From Bacteriovoracaceae bacterium (GTDB taxonomy: Bacteria; Bdellovibrionota; Bacteriovoracia; Bacteriovoracales; Bacteriovoracaceae), in NCBI GenBank assembly GCA_016786485.1, contig JAEUWD010000017.1, positions 81,484 through 145,483 of the forward strand: a stretch of DNA of 64,000 nucleotides. Direction: 5' to 3'. Under the pieces are notes generated by a model. It had not been told where the DNA came from and ran no database searches. It was given only the letters and a program-made list of their open reading frames with translations. The first letter of the stretch is position 1. Each line of letters begins with the position of its first letter. Both the position numbers and the translations under genes were made by a program. Of this stretch, positions 47,078 to 56,339 are shown piece by piece.

Positions 47078-49638
47078 ACTCTTCCCACTTTAACGATATT
47101 CCAATCCGTCGCTAAATAACTCTTTAAGAATGCATTGAACTCATGCTGAGTGACTTGGTTAATTTTTTGATTGGTAATATGTTCTAAATCCAAACCTAAA
47201 TTTTGCAGTAATGGAATTGAATAAATTCCGGCGTAGTCATCATTGGTTTGGATATTAATTAAATTCTGTCCATCCATCATTGTCTTGATACGATCAACTT
47301 CTTCTTTGGTTAAACCATTATTTTTAAGCTTGTTCATGATACCTAAAATGGCCTTAACTGCAGCGTCGGTCTTGTCGTGTCCGGCAGCGATATAAATTCC
47401 CCAGTAACCGCCTTCAAGTGCTGTGTGATGGACTGGTTGAACGGCATAACATAAACCCTGCTTATCACGAACTTCAACAAACAACTCTGAAGATTGACCC
47501 GAGAGATGTGCTGAAAGCATTTTTAAATAAATATCTTCTTTATCCGTTACTCTGAAAGCTTTTGCGCCAATAAAAATTTGGGTTTGTTCACGTTCAAATT
47601 TAATGTCCAAGCGTTTACCAGATTCAGATTTGAATTCTGTGAATTTCTTTGGAATATCTTTGCGTGAAGTGAGTTTTTCGAAGTATGGATTTAAAACGTC
47701 TAAGAGATCACTTAACTCCATGTCACCACAATAAGTGAAGACTAATTTTTGTTTTTTCATATTGCTCATGTGAGTTGAGCGTAGATTTTTTTGTCCGAGT
47801 TTTGGTAATGATCTTTCGTTTCCAATAACATCAAGCGCGTAAGGATGATCTTGGAAAACCATTTTGTTAACCGCTTTAAAACACTGCTTAACGGGATCTT
47901 CTTTATGATTTTCAAGTGCACGCTTAACCAATTGTTTTTCAAGTGAAAGATACTTACTTGGAAATTCTGGTTGCAACAAACTTCCCATGAAGTGTGAACA
48001 TAATTCGTTAAAATGCTCAGTTAGTCCATGCATGGTTAGTCCGTAAGCGTTTTTGCCCGAGAATCCATTGAGTGAAGCTGATTTGTTTTCCAATTCATCT
48101 TTTAATTTGTTGTAAGGAAAGCCAGCATAACCATAAGTTAACAAACGACTAATCAAATAATGTGTGCCGCAAGTATCTTTGGTTTCTTGAGTTACACCAC
48201 CACGACAATAAGCATGGAAAACAAAAGTCGGTGTAATGGTATTTTTACGATAAATAAGCTGGACGCCTGGCTTTATATCGAGCACTTGAGTCGCAGGATC
48301 GAATTTCGAAGTTTGCATTGGCAGTGTCTTCGCAGCTTTGGTTTCATCTGGCACAATCTTTTTTACTTTTGCCAAAAAACCTTCCGCTAATTTTTGCGTA
48401 GTCGTGAGCGAAATATTTTTCGGAGTTTGGATACTGATGTGGAAAGCGCGAGAAATAATTCGTTTGAAAGCTTGATTAACTTGACCGCTGGTCACATTTT
48501 TAATTCTATCAATAAATTTTTCTTCACAATAAATATCACCGTTTTGAGCAAAACCATGGCCCAGTGAAAAGGCATAGGCTTCGTTCGATTCTTTTTCAAA
48601 AATCTTACTGGCGATATATTGGTTTTTAATTTTACTTACTTCTGCTTCTTCAAATCCTTCATCTGCCGTTTCTTTCAGGACTTGGTAAAGGTTATCAAGG
48701 ATCAATTTAGTATTTTCTTCTGGAAAAGAGATTTTAATAAAATGTGTACCACCATCAGCAAAGTACATCGAAGAGCCAGAGAGACTGCTTGCTATAGGTT
48801 TCTTTAGTACGAGCTTCTTATAAAGGCGTGAAGTTTCACCGTAGGCCAAGCAATTAACCGCCAAGTCTTCAGCTGCGGCAAAACGATTTTCATAATCGTA
48901 AGCTTGGATAGCAATAGTTAAAGCACTTTGACGAACATCTTTATGGTGAGTGTTTACGGTTGATTTTGCTTTCAGTTTAAATTCTGGGAAAGTCGTCGCT
49001 TCACCGTTAGGCATTTTATAAGTTTCGATAATGCTTTCGAGTTTCGTTTGATCTGTAATATTTCCTGCGATAACCAGAAGCGCATTTTTAGTATTATAGA
49101 AATTTTTTCTAAAACTAATAATCTGTTCGCGTGTAAAGTTCTTAATGGTTTTTTCATTTCCTAGAATAGCGTGAGAATAACCATGGGGGAAAGATGTCTT
49201 TTGTAATTCAAAGAAATGAAACTGACTTGGATTATCAATCGAGCGGCGGAATTCTTCAAAAACAACTCCGCGTTCAGGAATCAGTTCCTCATTTTTAAAC
49301 TCAGGATTCGAAACCATGTCCATTAAAATATTGATGGTTTGCTGAAGATGAGTATTAGGCGTGTTAATGTAGTAGCAAGTGTAATCAAATGAAGTGAATG
49401 CATTCACTTCACCGCCGTAACTTTCTACTTGGTGAGCAATCTGACTACCTGGGCGCGTTGGTGTGCCCTTAAAAAACATATGTTCTAAAAAGTGCGCAAT
49501 TCCCAAATGCTCTTCTTTTTCGAGCGCGCTTCCGGCACGAAACCAAATTTGGACGCTGGCCGAAGTTGAACCTGGCGAGTGCACAAATAAGCAGGGAAGA
49601 TTATTATTTAGTGTTTTGATATTGAGTTTATTCGACAT
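47074..49638 (-). CDS. M16-family zinc metallopeptidase, two-lobed
   Basis: An 854-residue insulinase/pitrilysin-type protein. The inverted zinc motif HxxEH is intact (HFLEHMFFKGT; His49, Glu52, His53), and the third ligand lies in ERGVVFEEF (about residue 128). The second half (from about 430) repeats the fold without an HxxEH motif but keeps the R/Y substrate pair region (HLSGQSSELFVEVRDKQGLCYAV), as in two-domain M16 enzymes. No signal peptide is visible, so it is probably cytoplasmic, or exported by an unrecognised route. Relatives degrade small peptides or process precursors; the substrate here is unknown. It shares a short divergent region with the HemW-like gene. Confidence 0.93.
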   Translation of the reverse strand: MSNKLNIKTLNNNLPCLFVHSPGSTSASVQIWFRAGSALEKEEHLGIAHFLEHMFFKGTPTRPGSQIAHQVESYGGEVNAFTSFDYTCYYINTPNTHLQQTINILMDMVSNPEFKNEELIPERGVVFEEFRRSIDNPSQFHFFELQKTSFPHGYSHAILGNEKTIKNFTREQIISFRKNFYNTKNALLVIAGNITDQTKLESIIETYKMPNGEATTFPEFKLKAKSTVNTHHKDVRQSALTIAIQAYDYENRFAAAEDLAVNCLAYGETSRLYKKLVLKKPIASSLSGSSMYFADGGTHFIKISFPEENTKLILDNLYQVLKETADEGFEEAEVSKIKNQYIASKIFEKESNEAYAFSLGHGFAQNGDIYCEEKFIDRIKNVTSGQVNQAFKRIISRAFHISIQTPKNISLTTTQKLAEGFLAKVKKIVPDETKAAKTLPMQTSKFDPATQVLDIKPGVQLIYRKNTITPTFVFHAYCRGGVTQETKDTCGTHYLISRLLTYGYAGFPYNKLKDELENKSASLNGFSGKNAYGLTMHGLTEHFNELCSHFMGSLLQPEFPSKYLSLEKQLVKRALENHKEDPVKQCFKAVNKMVFQDHPYALDVIGNERSLPKLGQKNLRSTHMSNMKKQKLVFTYCGDMELSDLLDVLNPYFEKLTSRKDIPKKFTEFKSESGKRLDIKFEREQTQIFIGAKAFRVTDKEDIYLKMLSAHLSGQSSELFVEVRDKQGLCYAVQPVHHTALEGGYWGIYIAAGHDKTDAAVKAILGIMNKLKNNGLTKEEVDRIKTMMDGQNLINIQTNDDYAGIYSIPLLQNLGLDLEHITNQKINQVTQHEFNAFLKSYLATDWNIVKVGRV

Positions 49639-49715
49639 TATTTCTCCGTCTTTAAAGTAACCACTGACATTCTACACTAGAAAATGATAATGCTCTATCC
49701 TTTGGTGGTGAAATT

Positions 49716-50801
49716 TTGAATTCAGTGAAATCCATTTATTGGCATTATCCATTTTGCAAGCACCTATGCAATTACTGCGACTTTTACAAGTTGCAAAAAA
49801 AAGCCGACAGTCACACTTCTGGGCTGCATGAGTCATATGATCAGCAGTGGCAAAAAAATTTAGAACTACTCGAGCGTTTTGATCTTTCTTTAGCTCCGCT
49901 GGAAACACTCTATTTTGGTGGGGGCACACCGTCTTTATGGGGCAGTGATGGCGCCAACTACTTAAAGAATTTTTTCAAAAAAAACAAAGTTCAATTTGCT
50001 AAAAATCATGAATTCGCTCTGGAATTAGACCCTGGGACATGGCAAGTGGAAGAGCTTAAACCTTGGTTGGATTTAGGGTTAAATCGAATTTCGATGGGGG
50101 TGCAAAGTTTAAGCGACGAGTATCTCGCAACTTTGGATCGCAAGCAAAGTCGGGCCGAGTGTTTAGAAACATTAAAATATTTCTCCCAGCAGAAAATGAA
50201 TTTTTCAGCCGATTTTTTATTGGGATCTCCTGAGTTGAAAGGTTCAAAAAGAAACGTGATTGAGGAGTTAAAAAAATTGCTCGAATTTTCACCGAGTCAT
50301 ATTAGTTTATATATTCTGACCGTGAATAAAAAATATGCTCTCTACAGTTCACTGCCCGACGACCAATTTATTCACGATGAATATTTGGCAGTCTCCGAAT
50401 TTTTACGTTCACAAGGTTTTGAGCATTACGAAGTCTCTAATTTTGCCAAACCAGGTTTCCATTCACGGCATAATTTTGTGTATTGGCAGGCCCGCTCATT
50501 TCTGGCCATGGGTCCTTCGGCCACTGGTTATTTAGCGCTCGAATCCGAAAAAGCTTTTCGTTATAAATGGACGCCTGGTCGAAATGAATTCAGTGAGGAG
50601 CAGTTAGGAAAAGCGGAGCTTGATTTGGAAGCTCTTTACCTGGGACTTAGAACGAATTTGGGAATTCAACCGAATCAGAAAAATCGCGCATTGCTCGAAT
50701 CTTGGGTAAACCAAGGTTACGGTAAATGGGATTCAGAAACCTTCAAAATGCTGCCTAAGGGCTGGATAATACTGGATTCTTTAATTAGCGTCATTATCTA
50801 A
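49716..50801 (+). CDS. hemW: HemW-like radical SAM protein
   Basis: A 361-residue member of the coproporphyrinogen III oxidase-like group. The radical SAM cluster motif is PFCKHLCNYCDF (Cys14, Cys18, Cys21). It is followed by LETLYFGGGTPSLW, ELDPGTW, LNRISMGVQSLSDEYL and HYEVSNFAKPG, all typical. HemW binds haem and acts as a haem chaperone; it lacks the fourth Cys that marks true HemN, and here too the motif is CxxxCxxC followed by Asp-Phe. The start is TTG with a GGTGGTG site. The protein is slightly short at the C-terminus compared with E. coli HemW (378). The symbol is given by family. Confidence 0.85.
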   Translation: MNSVKSIYWHYPFCKHLCNYCDFYKLQKKADSHTSGLHESYDQQWQKNLELLERFDLSLAPLETLYFGGGTPSLWGSDGANYLKNFFKKNKVQFAKNHEFALELDPGTWQVEELKPWLDLGLNRISMGVQSLSDEYLATLDRKQSRAECLETLKYFSQQKMNFSADFLLGSPELKGSKRNVIEELKKLLEFSPSHISLYILTVNKKYALYSSLPDDQFIHDEYLAVSEFLRSQGFEHYEVSNFAKPGFHSRHNFVYWQARSFLAMGPSATGYLALESEKAFRYKWTPGRNEFSEEQLGKAELDLEALYLGLRTNLGIQPNQKNRALLESWVNQGYGKWDSETFKMLPKGWIILDSLISVII

Positions 50802-50832
50802 TAATTAGATTGATTCAATGTCATATTTGTAT

Positions 50833-50861
50833 TTTACGGATAACCCACTTATTTCTATAAC
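50833..50861 (+). promoter_or_regulatory. Candidate promoter of the structured RNA
   Basis: TTTACG (50833-50838), 17-base spacer, TATAAC (50856-50861). The predicted transcription start, six or seven bases on, coincides with the first base (50868) of the longest helix of the structured RNA. Confidence 0.5.
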
Positions 50862-50867
50862 CGAAAA

Positions 50868-51031
50868 GTTTCGCTCTAAAAGTCAGGCATGAATATGCCT
50901 CTGGGTAAAACGAGCGAAGCCCAGCGCAAGTTGGATCGATCAGAAGAGGGATAGGGGGAAGCCTGGAGCTCTGAAAGATTGAGGGTGCGAGAGCGGGGTT
51001 ACTGGCCGTAACAGGGCAGTGGCCTCTCTCA
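50868..51031 (+). ncRNA. Candidate structured RNA, unknown class
   Basis: A GC-rich block in an AT-rich neighbourhood, with no coding frame. By hand I find four successive helical units. P1: GTTTCGCTC (50868-50876) with GAGCGAAGC (50912-50920), enclosing hairpin AGGCAT/ATGCCT (50885-50900, loop GAAT). P2: CCAGC/GTTGG (50921-50934) with a GCAA tetraloop. P3: 50935-50944 with 50970-50979 (ATC/GAT, internal loop GA/AA, TCAGA/TCTGA), enclosing a purine-rich loop. P4: a long hairpin from about 50991 to 51030 with loop GTAACAG. P1, P2 and P3 follow each other with no linker bases. No terminator lies after it, so it may be the leader of the next gene or a processed RNA. It does not fit RNase P, tmRNA, 6S or SRP RNA signatures that I know. 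Confidence 0.55.
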
Positions 51032-51132
51032 AGCTAATTCATTAACAGATCATAAAAATTAGTCATTAAATTCTACGTAGTATCATAATCTTAACTATTG
51101 TTTCATGGCATCGATATTGCTTAGAAATTCAT

Positions 51133-53706
51133 ATGATTTTAGCTCAAATTCTCTGGCTGTTATTAAGCACAACCTGGGCCCAAGAAGGACTTTATAGCAC
51201 CAATAAGAGTCGTGTCTGCTCGATCACAATCAATTCAGACAATGAGATCGCTACCTTCAAGAAGCATTTATCAAGCGGTGTGAATAAGGGCAAATTTGAT
51301 TTTGTGGAATTAACTAGTTTTGCTGAAGGTGACTCAAATTCGGACGATTGGATGGATAAGGCGTGTGAAGCCGGCATTCAGTGTGACATGTTGATTATTT
51401 CGGGCCATTTTGGCGGCGATTTTTTTAGTGAAAAAGATGATGGTTTTAGTCTTGCTGCGAGCAAAATGGAAACACTTTCCTGTAGTAAAAAATGTGATGG
51501 AATTTTTAAAAGACCAACAGAAGTTTTGCTATCAGGTTGCAATACTTTGGCGAATAAAGATGCAGATGCCAGAAGTCCGGATGAATATTTACAAGTGTTA
51601 ATTAATGATGGCTTTACCCATGAAAATGCTGTTCGAGTGGTTGAAGCCCGATATGGAGTGGGTGGAACAAGTTTTAAGCAAACCATGCAAAGAATATTTG
51701 AATCGGTGCCGCGTATCTATGGTTTTGATTCAATTGGACCTAGCGGTAGAAATGCTCAACCCAGAATTGAAAATTATTTAAAAGCGATCCCTGATTATCA
51801 AGCCCATTTGGCAGAGCAAGAGAGTTTAAGAAATGCTGTTTTGTTAAAAGAGGTGAAAAAGTGGGAGCACAAGCCGAATCTGACAATTAAAAAAGCTTTC
51901 ACTCTAACCGCTTTTGCAGAATGTTCAGGCTACTTAGAAATAGAAGGCGATGATACGAAGAAAAATATCTGTTTTTTAAGAGATCCCAGCAACCGCATCG
52001 AAGCGAAAGTCGATTTGTTTCAGGAAATTATGACTCGCGAAGACTACATAGTTTATTTGCCGATATTGGCAGAATTGATGGATGGTAATGAATTTGAAGC
52101 ATTTGCTGAATTAAGTGAAAATACATTTTTTGAGGGGCAAGTTTTAGCTTTAATTAAAAACTTATCTCCTAATTTTTCTCAACTTGATTATGCCAAGCTC
52201 GCACTTAATATGAATTGGATGACGCTGGATGAATTCAAAAATTTTGAAAAAGTAGTTTTAAAAGAAAAAATAAAATATCCGGTAACTATTGCAAATAAAG
52301 ATGCAGTTTGTAGTTATACCAATGATGGTTATGGTGATTGGAATGATGAATTACAACAGGAGATCGATTTTAAGAGTAAGCTTGAGAGCAATGACGTTGA
52401 TCTTCGATTACTAGGTTCAAAAGAGGGACTCGAGCTACTTTCCTGCTTAAATTTATATTCTGCACACTTTTCTGAAATAGTTTTTCAAAATTTAACTGAG
52501 AAATCTAGTGATGAGCATCAGTATTATAAAAATAGATTTATGATCAAAGGTGATCCTGAGAATAAAAAATATCACGATTATTTATCAAATTTAATAAAAA
52601 GTGATGATTTTAAAAGTAAAATACTTGGTCTTTATGGGATGAGTGAGGCCAAGAATCTTGAAAAAGATATAGTTAAACTTTTTTTAGGTGCAGCTAAAGA
52701 TAAAAGAAAAGTCAAAATGTTTGGATACGAAACCTCGCCAAGTGAACAGTTTTCATCTTTAGTGTTTACATTTATGAGAAATAATTCCGCTTACAATTGG
52801 CAAACAAATGATTTGTTATTTCTGGAGGAATTTGATGATAATTTAGAAGAATTGATAATTTGGATAGCCCAAAGCGGTGTTGGAAATCTCAAATTTAAAG
52901 ATGATTTTATTAAGTATTCCATTGGTTTGATTGAAAATAGAATTGATGATGATGAAAAAGATTCTGTATTGGAAGAAATTTATTATATTTACAACAATGA
53001 AAAAAATCTTGATATCAAAAAGATAGATGAAATATTAAATGCTAAAGCTAATCTCCCTGCTAAAAATTACTACGAGTCAGCGAAGTTATTAGAATCCAAT
53101 ATGGAGAATCGACCTGAAGTCTTTGAATACTATTTGATTAATAATCAAAACTCAGAAATTCAGAAATATGCAGAGAATGTAAATTTGTATTTCCTCAATG
53201 AGGATTATATTAACCGATTGTCTAAAATTGCGATTGAAAAAAAGTACGATCAAGTAAAAGTTGAAAAATTAATAAATTTAATCCGAAATAATACACCGAG
53301 AAATATTTATAATTCATTATTTTTTACTCCAAGTTTTATATTGAGCTTAAAAGAAATCCATAAAGCGGGTTTATTAAAATTAAAAAGCTCTTCAGCGCTA
53401 ACCGATATTTTTTCAAAAATTAAAATTGAAAATCAGTCACAGTTGTCAGACATGCTCGATCTGATTGCGACGCAAGAATTGCATCATACACAAAGTATTA
53501 TCCATTTGGTTAACCGCAAGCTTGGCGACCAAGTCATGGAGAAGGATGTAGCGAATTCACTCATCCATCTTGCAAATAGTATAGAAATGAATCGTGGAAA
53601 CTATACGGAGTTCATTCCTCTTGTCAAAAAAGCACTTAAATTGTACCCAGAGCTTTTGGCGCAAGTTAACGGAAAGGGTTTGAGTCGAGAAATAGCCTCT
53701 AAGTAG
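51133..53706 (+). CDS. Large secreted protein with clan CD-like (caspase/CHAT-like) His-Cys pair
   Basis: An 857-residue protein with a signal peptide (MILAQILWLLLSTTWAQ). Residues about 25-215 look like a caspase-fold domain. A hydrophobic strand ends in His92 (CDMLIISGHFGG, 84-95) and a second ends in Cys136 (EVLLSGCNTL, 130-139), followed by YGFDSIGPSG. This spacing and setting resemble clan CD peptidases such as CHAT or clostripain-like proteins. The remaining 640 residues are helical, Lys/Glu/Asn-rich, without a recognised domain, and may be repeats or a scaffold. No ribosome-binding site precedes the ATG; the structured RNA lies about 100 bases upstream. Peptidase activity is inferred, not shown. 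Confidence 0.7.
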   Translation: MILAQILWLLLSTTWAQEGLYSTNKSRVCSITINSDNEIATFKKHLSSGVNKGKFDFVELTSFAEGDSNSDDWMDKACEAGIQCDMLIISGHFGGDFFSEKDDGFSLAASKMETLSCSKKCDGIFKRPTEVLLSGCNTLANKDADARSPDEYLQVLINDGFTHENAVRVVEARYGVGGTSFKQTMQRIFESVPRIYGFDSIGPSGRNAQPRIENYLKAIPDYQAHLAEQESLRNAVLLKEVKKWEHKPNLTIKKAFTLTAFAECSGYLEIEGDDTKKNICFLRDPSNRIEAKVDLFQEIMTREDYIVYLPILAELMDGNEFEAFAELSENTFFEGQVLALIKNLSPNFSQLDYAKLALNMNWMTLDEFKNFEKVVLKEKIKYPVTIANKDAVCSYTNDGYGDWNDELQQEIDFKSKLESNDVDLRLLGSKEGLELLSCLNLYSAHFSEIVFQNLTEKSSDEHQYYKNRFMIKGDPENKKYHDYLSNLIKSDDFKSKILGLYGMSEAKNLEKDIVKLFLGAAKDKRKVKMFGYETSPSEQFSSLVFTFMRNNSAYNWQTNDLLFLEEFDDNLEELIIWIAQSGVGNLKFKDDFIKYSIGLIENRIDDDEKDSVLEEIYYIYNNEKNLDIKKIDEILNAKANLPAKNYYESAKLLESNMENRPEVFEYYLINNQNSEIQKYAENVNLYFLNEDYINRLSKIAIEKKYDQVKVEKLINLIRNNTPRNIYNSLFFTPSFILSLKEIHKAGLLKLKSSSALTDIFSKIKIENQSQLSDMLDLIATQELHHTQSIIHLVNRKLGDQVMEKDVANSLIHLANSIEMNRGNYTEFIPLVKKALKLYPELLAQVNGKGLSREIASK

Positions 53707-53728
53707 CTAATATTATTGAGGAGGCTTA

Positions 53729-53788
53729 ATGTTAAGAAAACTTACAGTCAGAACATTGACATCAATTAAAAGATACACATCTTATTAA
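53729..53788 (+). CDS. Possible 19-residue basic leader peptide
   Basis: MLRKLTVRTLTSIKRYTSY, preceded by a very strong GAGGAGG ribosome-binding site five bases before the ATG, between the large secreted protein gene and grpE. It overlaps the probable grpE promoter. It could be translated as the last gene of the upstream transcript, or be chance. No similarity is recognised. Confidence 0.3.
   Translation: MLRKLTVRTLTSIKRYTSY
53756..53785 (+). promoter_or_regulatory. Promoter of grpE-dnaK
   Basis: Perfect -35 box TTGACA (53756-53761), 18-base spacer, -10 box TCTTAT (53780-53785). Predicted transcription start near 53792, about 24 bases before grpE. No CIRCE operator and no sigma-32-type CTTGAAA/CCCCAT boxes are visible, so heat-shock control would need another mechanism. 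Confidence 0.5.
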
Positions 53789-53815
53789 CTGAGTACAAAA
53801 GAAAAAGGGTTAAAA

Positions 53816-54340
53816 ATGCAGAACGAAACAACAAATCAAGAGCAAGAAAGCAAGGCCCCGGTGACGGAAGAAGTGATGGTCGAGGCTGAAAAAGTTGAAG
53901 AAAAAAAAATTGAGATTGATTACAAGTCAAAATTTTTATATCTCGCGGCTGAAATGGAAAATTTGCGTAAACGCGCAGACCGTGAGCGCGATGAATTTCT
54001 AAAATATGGGAATGAGAAAATCTTAAAAGGCTTATTGGAAGTGGTAGATAATTTCGAACGAACAGTAGATGCCTTAAAAGGTGATGAAGATAGCAAAATT
54101 AAAAATATCGTCACTGGTATTGATATGGTGGGAAAGCAGTTTATTAAAGTTTTGGAAAAATTCGGTCTGGAGCAAGTGAAAGCTTTGGGTGAAGAATTTG
54201 ATCCAAATCTTCATGAAGCTTTAAGCCAGATGCCAGCTGAAGGAAAAAAGGATGATGAAATCATCCAAGTTTATGAAAAAGGTTATAAGTTAAACGGGAG
54301 ATTAATTAGACCAGCAAAAGTCATAGTAGCTAAAAATTAA
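53816..54340 (+). CDS. grpE: Nucleotide exchange factor GrpE
   Basis: Releases ADP from DnaK. The 174-residue protein has an acidic, disordered N-terminal tail (about 40 residues), the long helix (FLYLAAEMENLRKRADRERDEFLKYG) and the C-terminal beta domain with EKFGLEQVKALGEEFDPNLHEALSQ and the end signature KGYKLNGRLIRPAKVIVAK. It precedes dnaK by 24 bases. hrcA, which often leads this operon, is absent. Confidence 0.96.
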   Translation: MQNETTNQEQESKAPVTEEVMVEAEKVEEKKIEIDYKSKFLYLAAEMENLRKRADRERDEFLKYGNEKILKGLLEVVDNFERTVDALKGDEDSKIKNIVTGIDMVGKQFIKVLEKFGLEQVKALGEEFDPNLHEALSQMPAEGKKDDEIIQVYEKGYKLNGRLIRPAKVIVAKN

Positions 54341-54364
54341 CAAAGTAACGTAAGGAGAAATATC

Positions 54365-56278
54365 ATGGGAAAAATTATTGGAATTGACTTAGGAACAACA
54401 AACTCGTGTGTGGCCGTACTAGAAAACGGAACATATAAAATTATTGCGAACGAAGAAGGACATAATACAACTCCTTCAATCGTAGCTTTTGCTAAAAACG
54501 GCGACAATCTTGTTGGCCAAGTAGCAAAAAGACAAGCGGTTACAAATCACGACAAAACACTTTTTGGTGTTAAGCGTTTGATTGGTCGTAAAGCCACAGA
54601 TAAAGAAGTTAAAAAATTTAAAGAAGTAGCTCCATTTGAAATCATCGCTAATAAAAACGGCGATGCTTGGATTAAAGTTGATGGCAAAGAAATGTCTCCA
54701 GAAGAAATTTCGGCTGCGATTTTAACTAAAATGAAAAAAGCTGCGGAAGCATACTTAGGACAAACCGTAACTGAAGCAGTTATTACTGTACCTGCATACT
54801 TTAATGACTCTCAAAGACAAGCCACAAAAGATGCCGGCAGAATTGCTGGATTGGATGTTAAGCGTATTATTAACGAGCCAACAGCTGCGGCTTTAGCTTA
54901 CGGACTTGATAGCAAGAAAGATAAAAATATCGCGGTCTTCGACTTAGGTGGTGGTACTTTTGATATTTCAATTCTTGAAATTACTTCTGATGGCGTTTTC
55001 GAAGTTAAGTCAACTAACGGGGATACCTTCCTTGGTGGTGAAGACTTCGACTACCGAATCATCAACTTCTTAACTGAAGAATTTAAGAAAGAATCTGGAA
55101 TCGATTTGAAAAAAGATAAAATGGCGCTTCAAAGATTAAAAGAGGCTGCTGAGAAAGCGAAGCATGAACTTTCAAGTACAACTAGTACTGAAATCAACCT
55201 GCCGTTCATTACTGCAGATGCTTCAGGTCCAAAACATTTAAATATCAACTTAACTCGTGCGAAATTCGAACAGTTAATTGCTGATTTAATTCAGAATTTA
55301 TCTGGACCATGTTTAACAGCGATTAAAGATTCAGGTTTAGATAAGAGTGAAATCCATGAAGTTATTTTAGTTGGTGGTTCAACTCGTGTTCCAGCGATTC
55401 AAGCTAAGGTAAAAGAAATCTTTGGAAAGGAACCTTCAAAAGGTGTTAACCCCGACGAAGTTGTTGCGGCCGGTGCTGCTATCCAGGGTGGGGTTTTAGC
55501 TGGTGATGTGAAGGACGTTTTATTACTAGACGTAACTCCATTATCACTTGGTATCGAAACTCTTGGTGGTGTAATGACGAAGTTAATTGAGAAAAACACA
55601 ACGATTCCTGTAAAGAAATCGCAAGTTTTCTCAACGGCTCAAGATAGCCAACCAGCAGTTAGTATCCACGTTCTTCAAGGTGAACGCGAGTTTTCAAATG
55701 ATAACAAAACTCTTGGTCGTTTTGATTTGACTGGTATTACTCCTGCTCCACGTGGAGTGCCACAAATTGAAGTAACTTTTGATATCGATGCTAACGGGAT
55801 TGTTAACGTTTCGGCGGTAGATAAAGCGACGAACAAAAAACAAGAAATTCGAATTACTTCTGGTTCAGGTTTAACTGAAGAAGAAATTAATCGAATGGTA
55901 AAAGAAGCGGAACTTAACGCTGAGTCAGATAAGAAGCGTCGTGAAGTGGTTGATGCTAGAAACAATCTAGACGGTTTAATCTTCGCAACCGAAAAAGCAG
56001 TTAAGGAAGCTGGTGATAAAGTTGGAGCTGATGTGAAAACTGAAATCGAAGCGGCTTTAACTGAAGCTAAGTCGAAGTTAACTTCTGAAAGTTTAGATGA
56101 TATCAAGGCGGCAACTGAGCGTTTACAAAATACAACGCATAAACTTGCGAGCCAAATGTATCAACAACCAGGCGCAAACCCTGAAGCAGCTCAAGAAGAA
56201 GCAGGCACACAACAAGCGGGCGCCAATAAGAAAAATGATGGCGACGACGTGGTAGACGCTGATTACAAAGAAGTTTAA
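54365..56278 (+). CDS. dnaK: Chaperone DnaK (Hsp70)
   Basis: ATP-driven protein-folding chaperone. The 637-residue length is normal. The nucleotide-binding domain has the three Hsp70 signatures ([28 protein letters not shown] and [22 protein letters not shown]). The interdomain linker [15 protein letters not shown] is followed by the substrate domain and a C-terminal lid. The tail ends [11 protein letters not shown], close to the EEVKD-type ending of bacterial DnaK. It is followed by a strong terminator before dnaJ. Confidence 0.98.
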   Translation: MGKIIGIDLGTTNSCVAVLENGTYKIIANEEGHNTTPSIVAFAKNGDNLVGQVAKRQAVTNHDKTLFGVKRLIGRKATDKEVKKFKEVAPFEIIANKNGDAWIKVDGKEMSPEEISAAILTKMKKAAEAYLGQTVTEAVITVPAYFNDSQRQATKDAGRIAGLDVKRIINEPTAAALAYGLDSKKDKNIAVFDLGGGTFDISILEITSDGVFEVKSTNGDTFLGGEDFDYRIINFLTEEFKKESGIDLKKDKMALQRLKEAAEKAKHELSSTTSTEINLPFITADASGPKHLNINLTRAKFEQLIADLIQNLSGPCLTAIKDSGLDKSEIHEVILVGGSTRVPAIQAKVKEIFGKEPSKGVNPDEVVAAGAAIQGGVLAGDVKDVLLLDVTPLSLGIETLGGVMTKLIEKNTTIPVKKSQVFSTAQDSQPAVSIHVLQGEREFSNDNKTLGRFDLTGITPAPRGVPQIEVTFDIDANGIVNVSAVDKATNKKQEIRITSGSGLTEEEINRMVKEAELNAESDKKRREVVDARNNLDGLIFATEKAVKEAGDKVGADVKTEIEAALTEAKSKLTSESLDDIKAATERLQNTTHKLASQMYQQPGANPEAAQEEAGTQQAGANKKNDGDDVVDADYKEV

Positions 56279-56294
56279 TATCAGATAACTTAAT

Positions 56295-56326
56295 GAGGGG
56301 GCCCTTAGTGGCTCCCTCTTTTTTTT
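56295..56326 (+). terminator. Rho-independent terminator between dnaK and dnaJ
   Basis: Nine-pair stem GAGGGGGCC/GGCTCCCTC (one G-T), loop CTTAGT, then eight Ts. It would lower dnaJ expression relative to dnaK, since no separate dnaJ promoter fits in the few bases that follow. Confidence 0.92.
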
Positions 56327-56339
56327 GGAATAAATGACT

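Larger units (their letters stand above)
50802..51132. other. 331-base gene-free region between hemW-like gene and the large secreted protein
   Basis: The first 30 bases are ordinary AT-rich spacer, followed by a promoter candidate (50833-50861) and the structured block (50868-51031). The last 100 bases are AT-rich, without a ribosome-binding site before the ATG at 51133 and without a convincing second promoter or a terminator. Confidence 0.7.

Noticed and set aside
50881..51030. c-di-GMP (GEMM-I) riboswitch, because AGCGGGGTTAC at 50991-51002 matches the 3' part of that aptamer
   Set aside because: The upstream GEMM core (GGGCAAACC, GGGACGCAAAGCC) is absent, and the matching bases are better explained as one side of hairpin P4.
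50868..51031. RNase P RNA, tmRNA, 6S or SRP RNA
   Set aside because: None of the hallmark sequences is present: no GAGGAAAGTCC or ACAGA (RNase P), no tRNA-like end (tmRNA), no SRP apical tetraloop motif, and no closed 6S-type bubble with paired ends.
53707..53815. CIRCE operator or sigma-32 promoter before grpE
   Set aside because: No TTAGCACTC/GAGTGCTAA repeat and no CTTGAAA/CCCCAT boxes are found; a sigma-70-type TTGACA box is.
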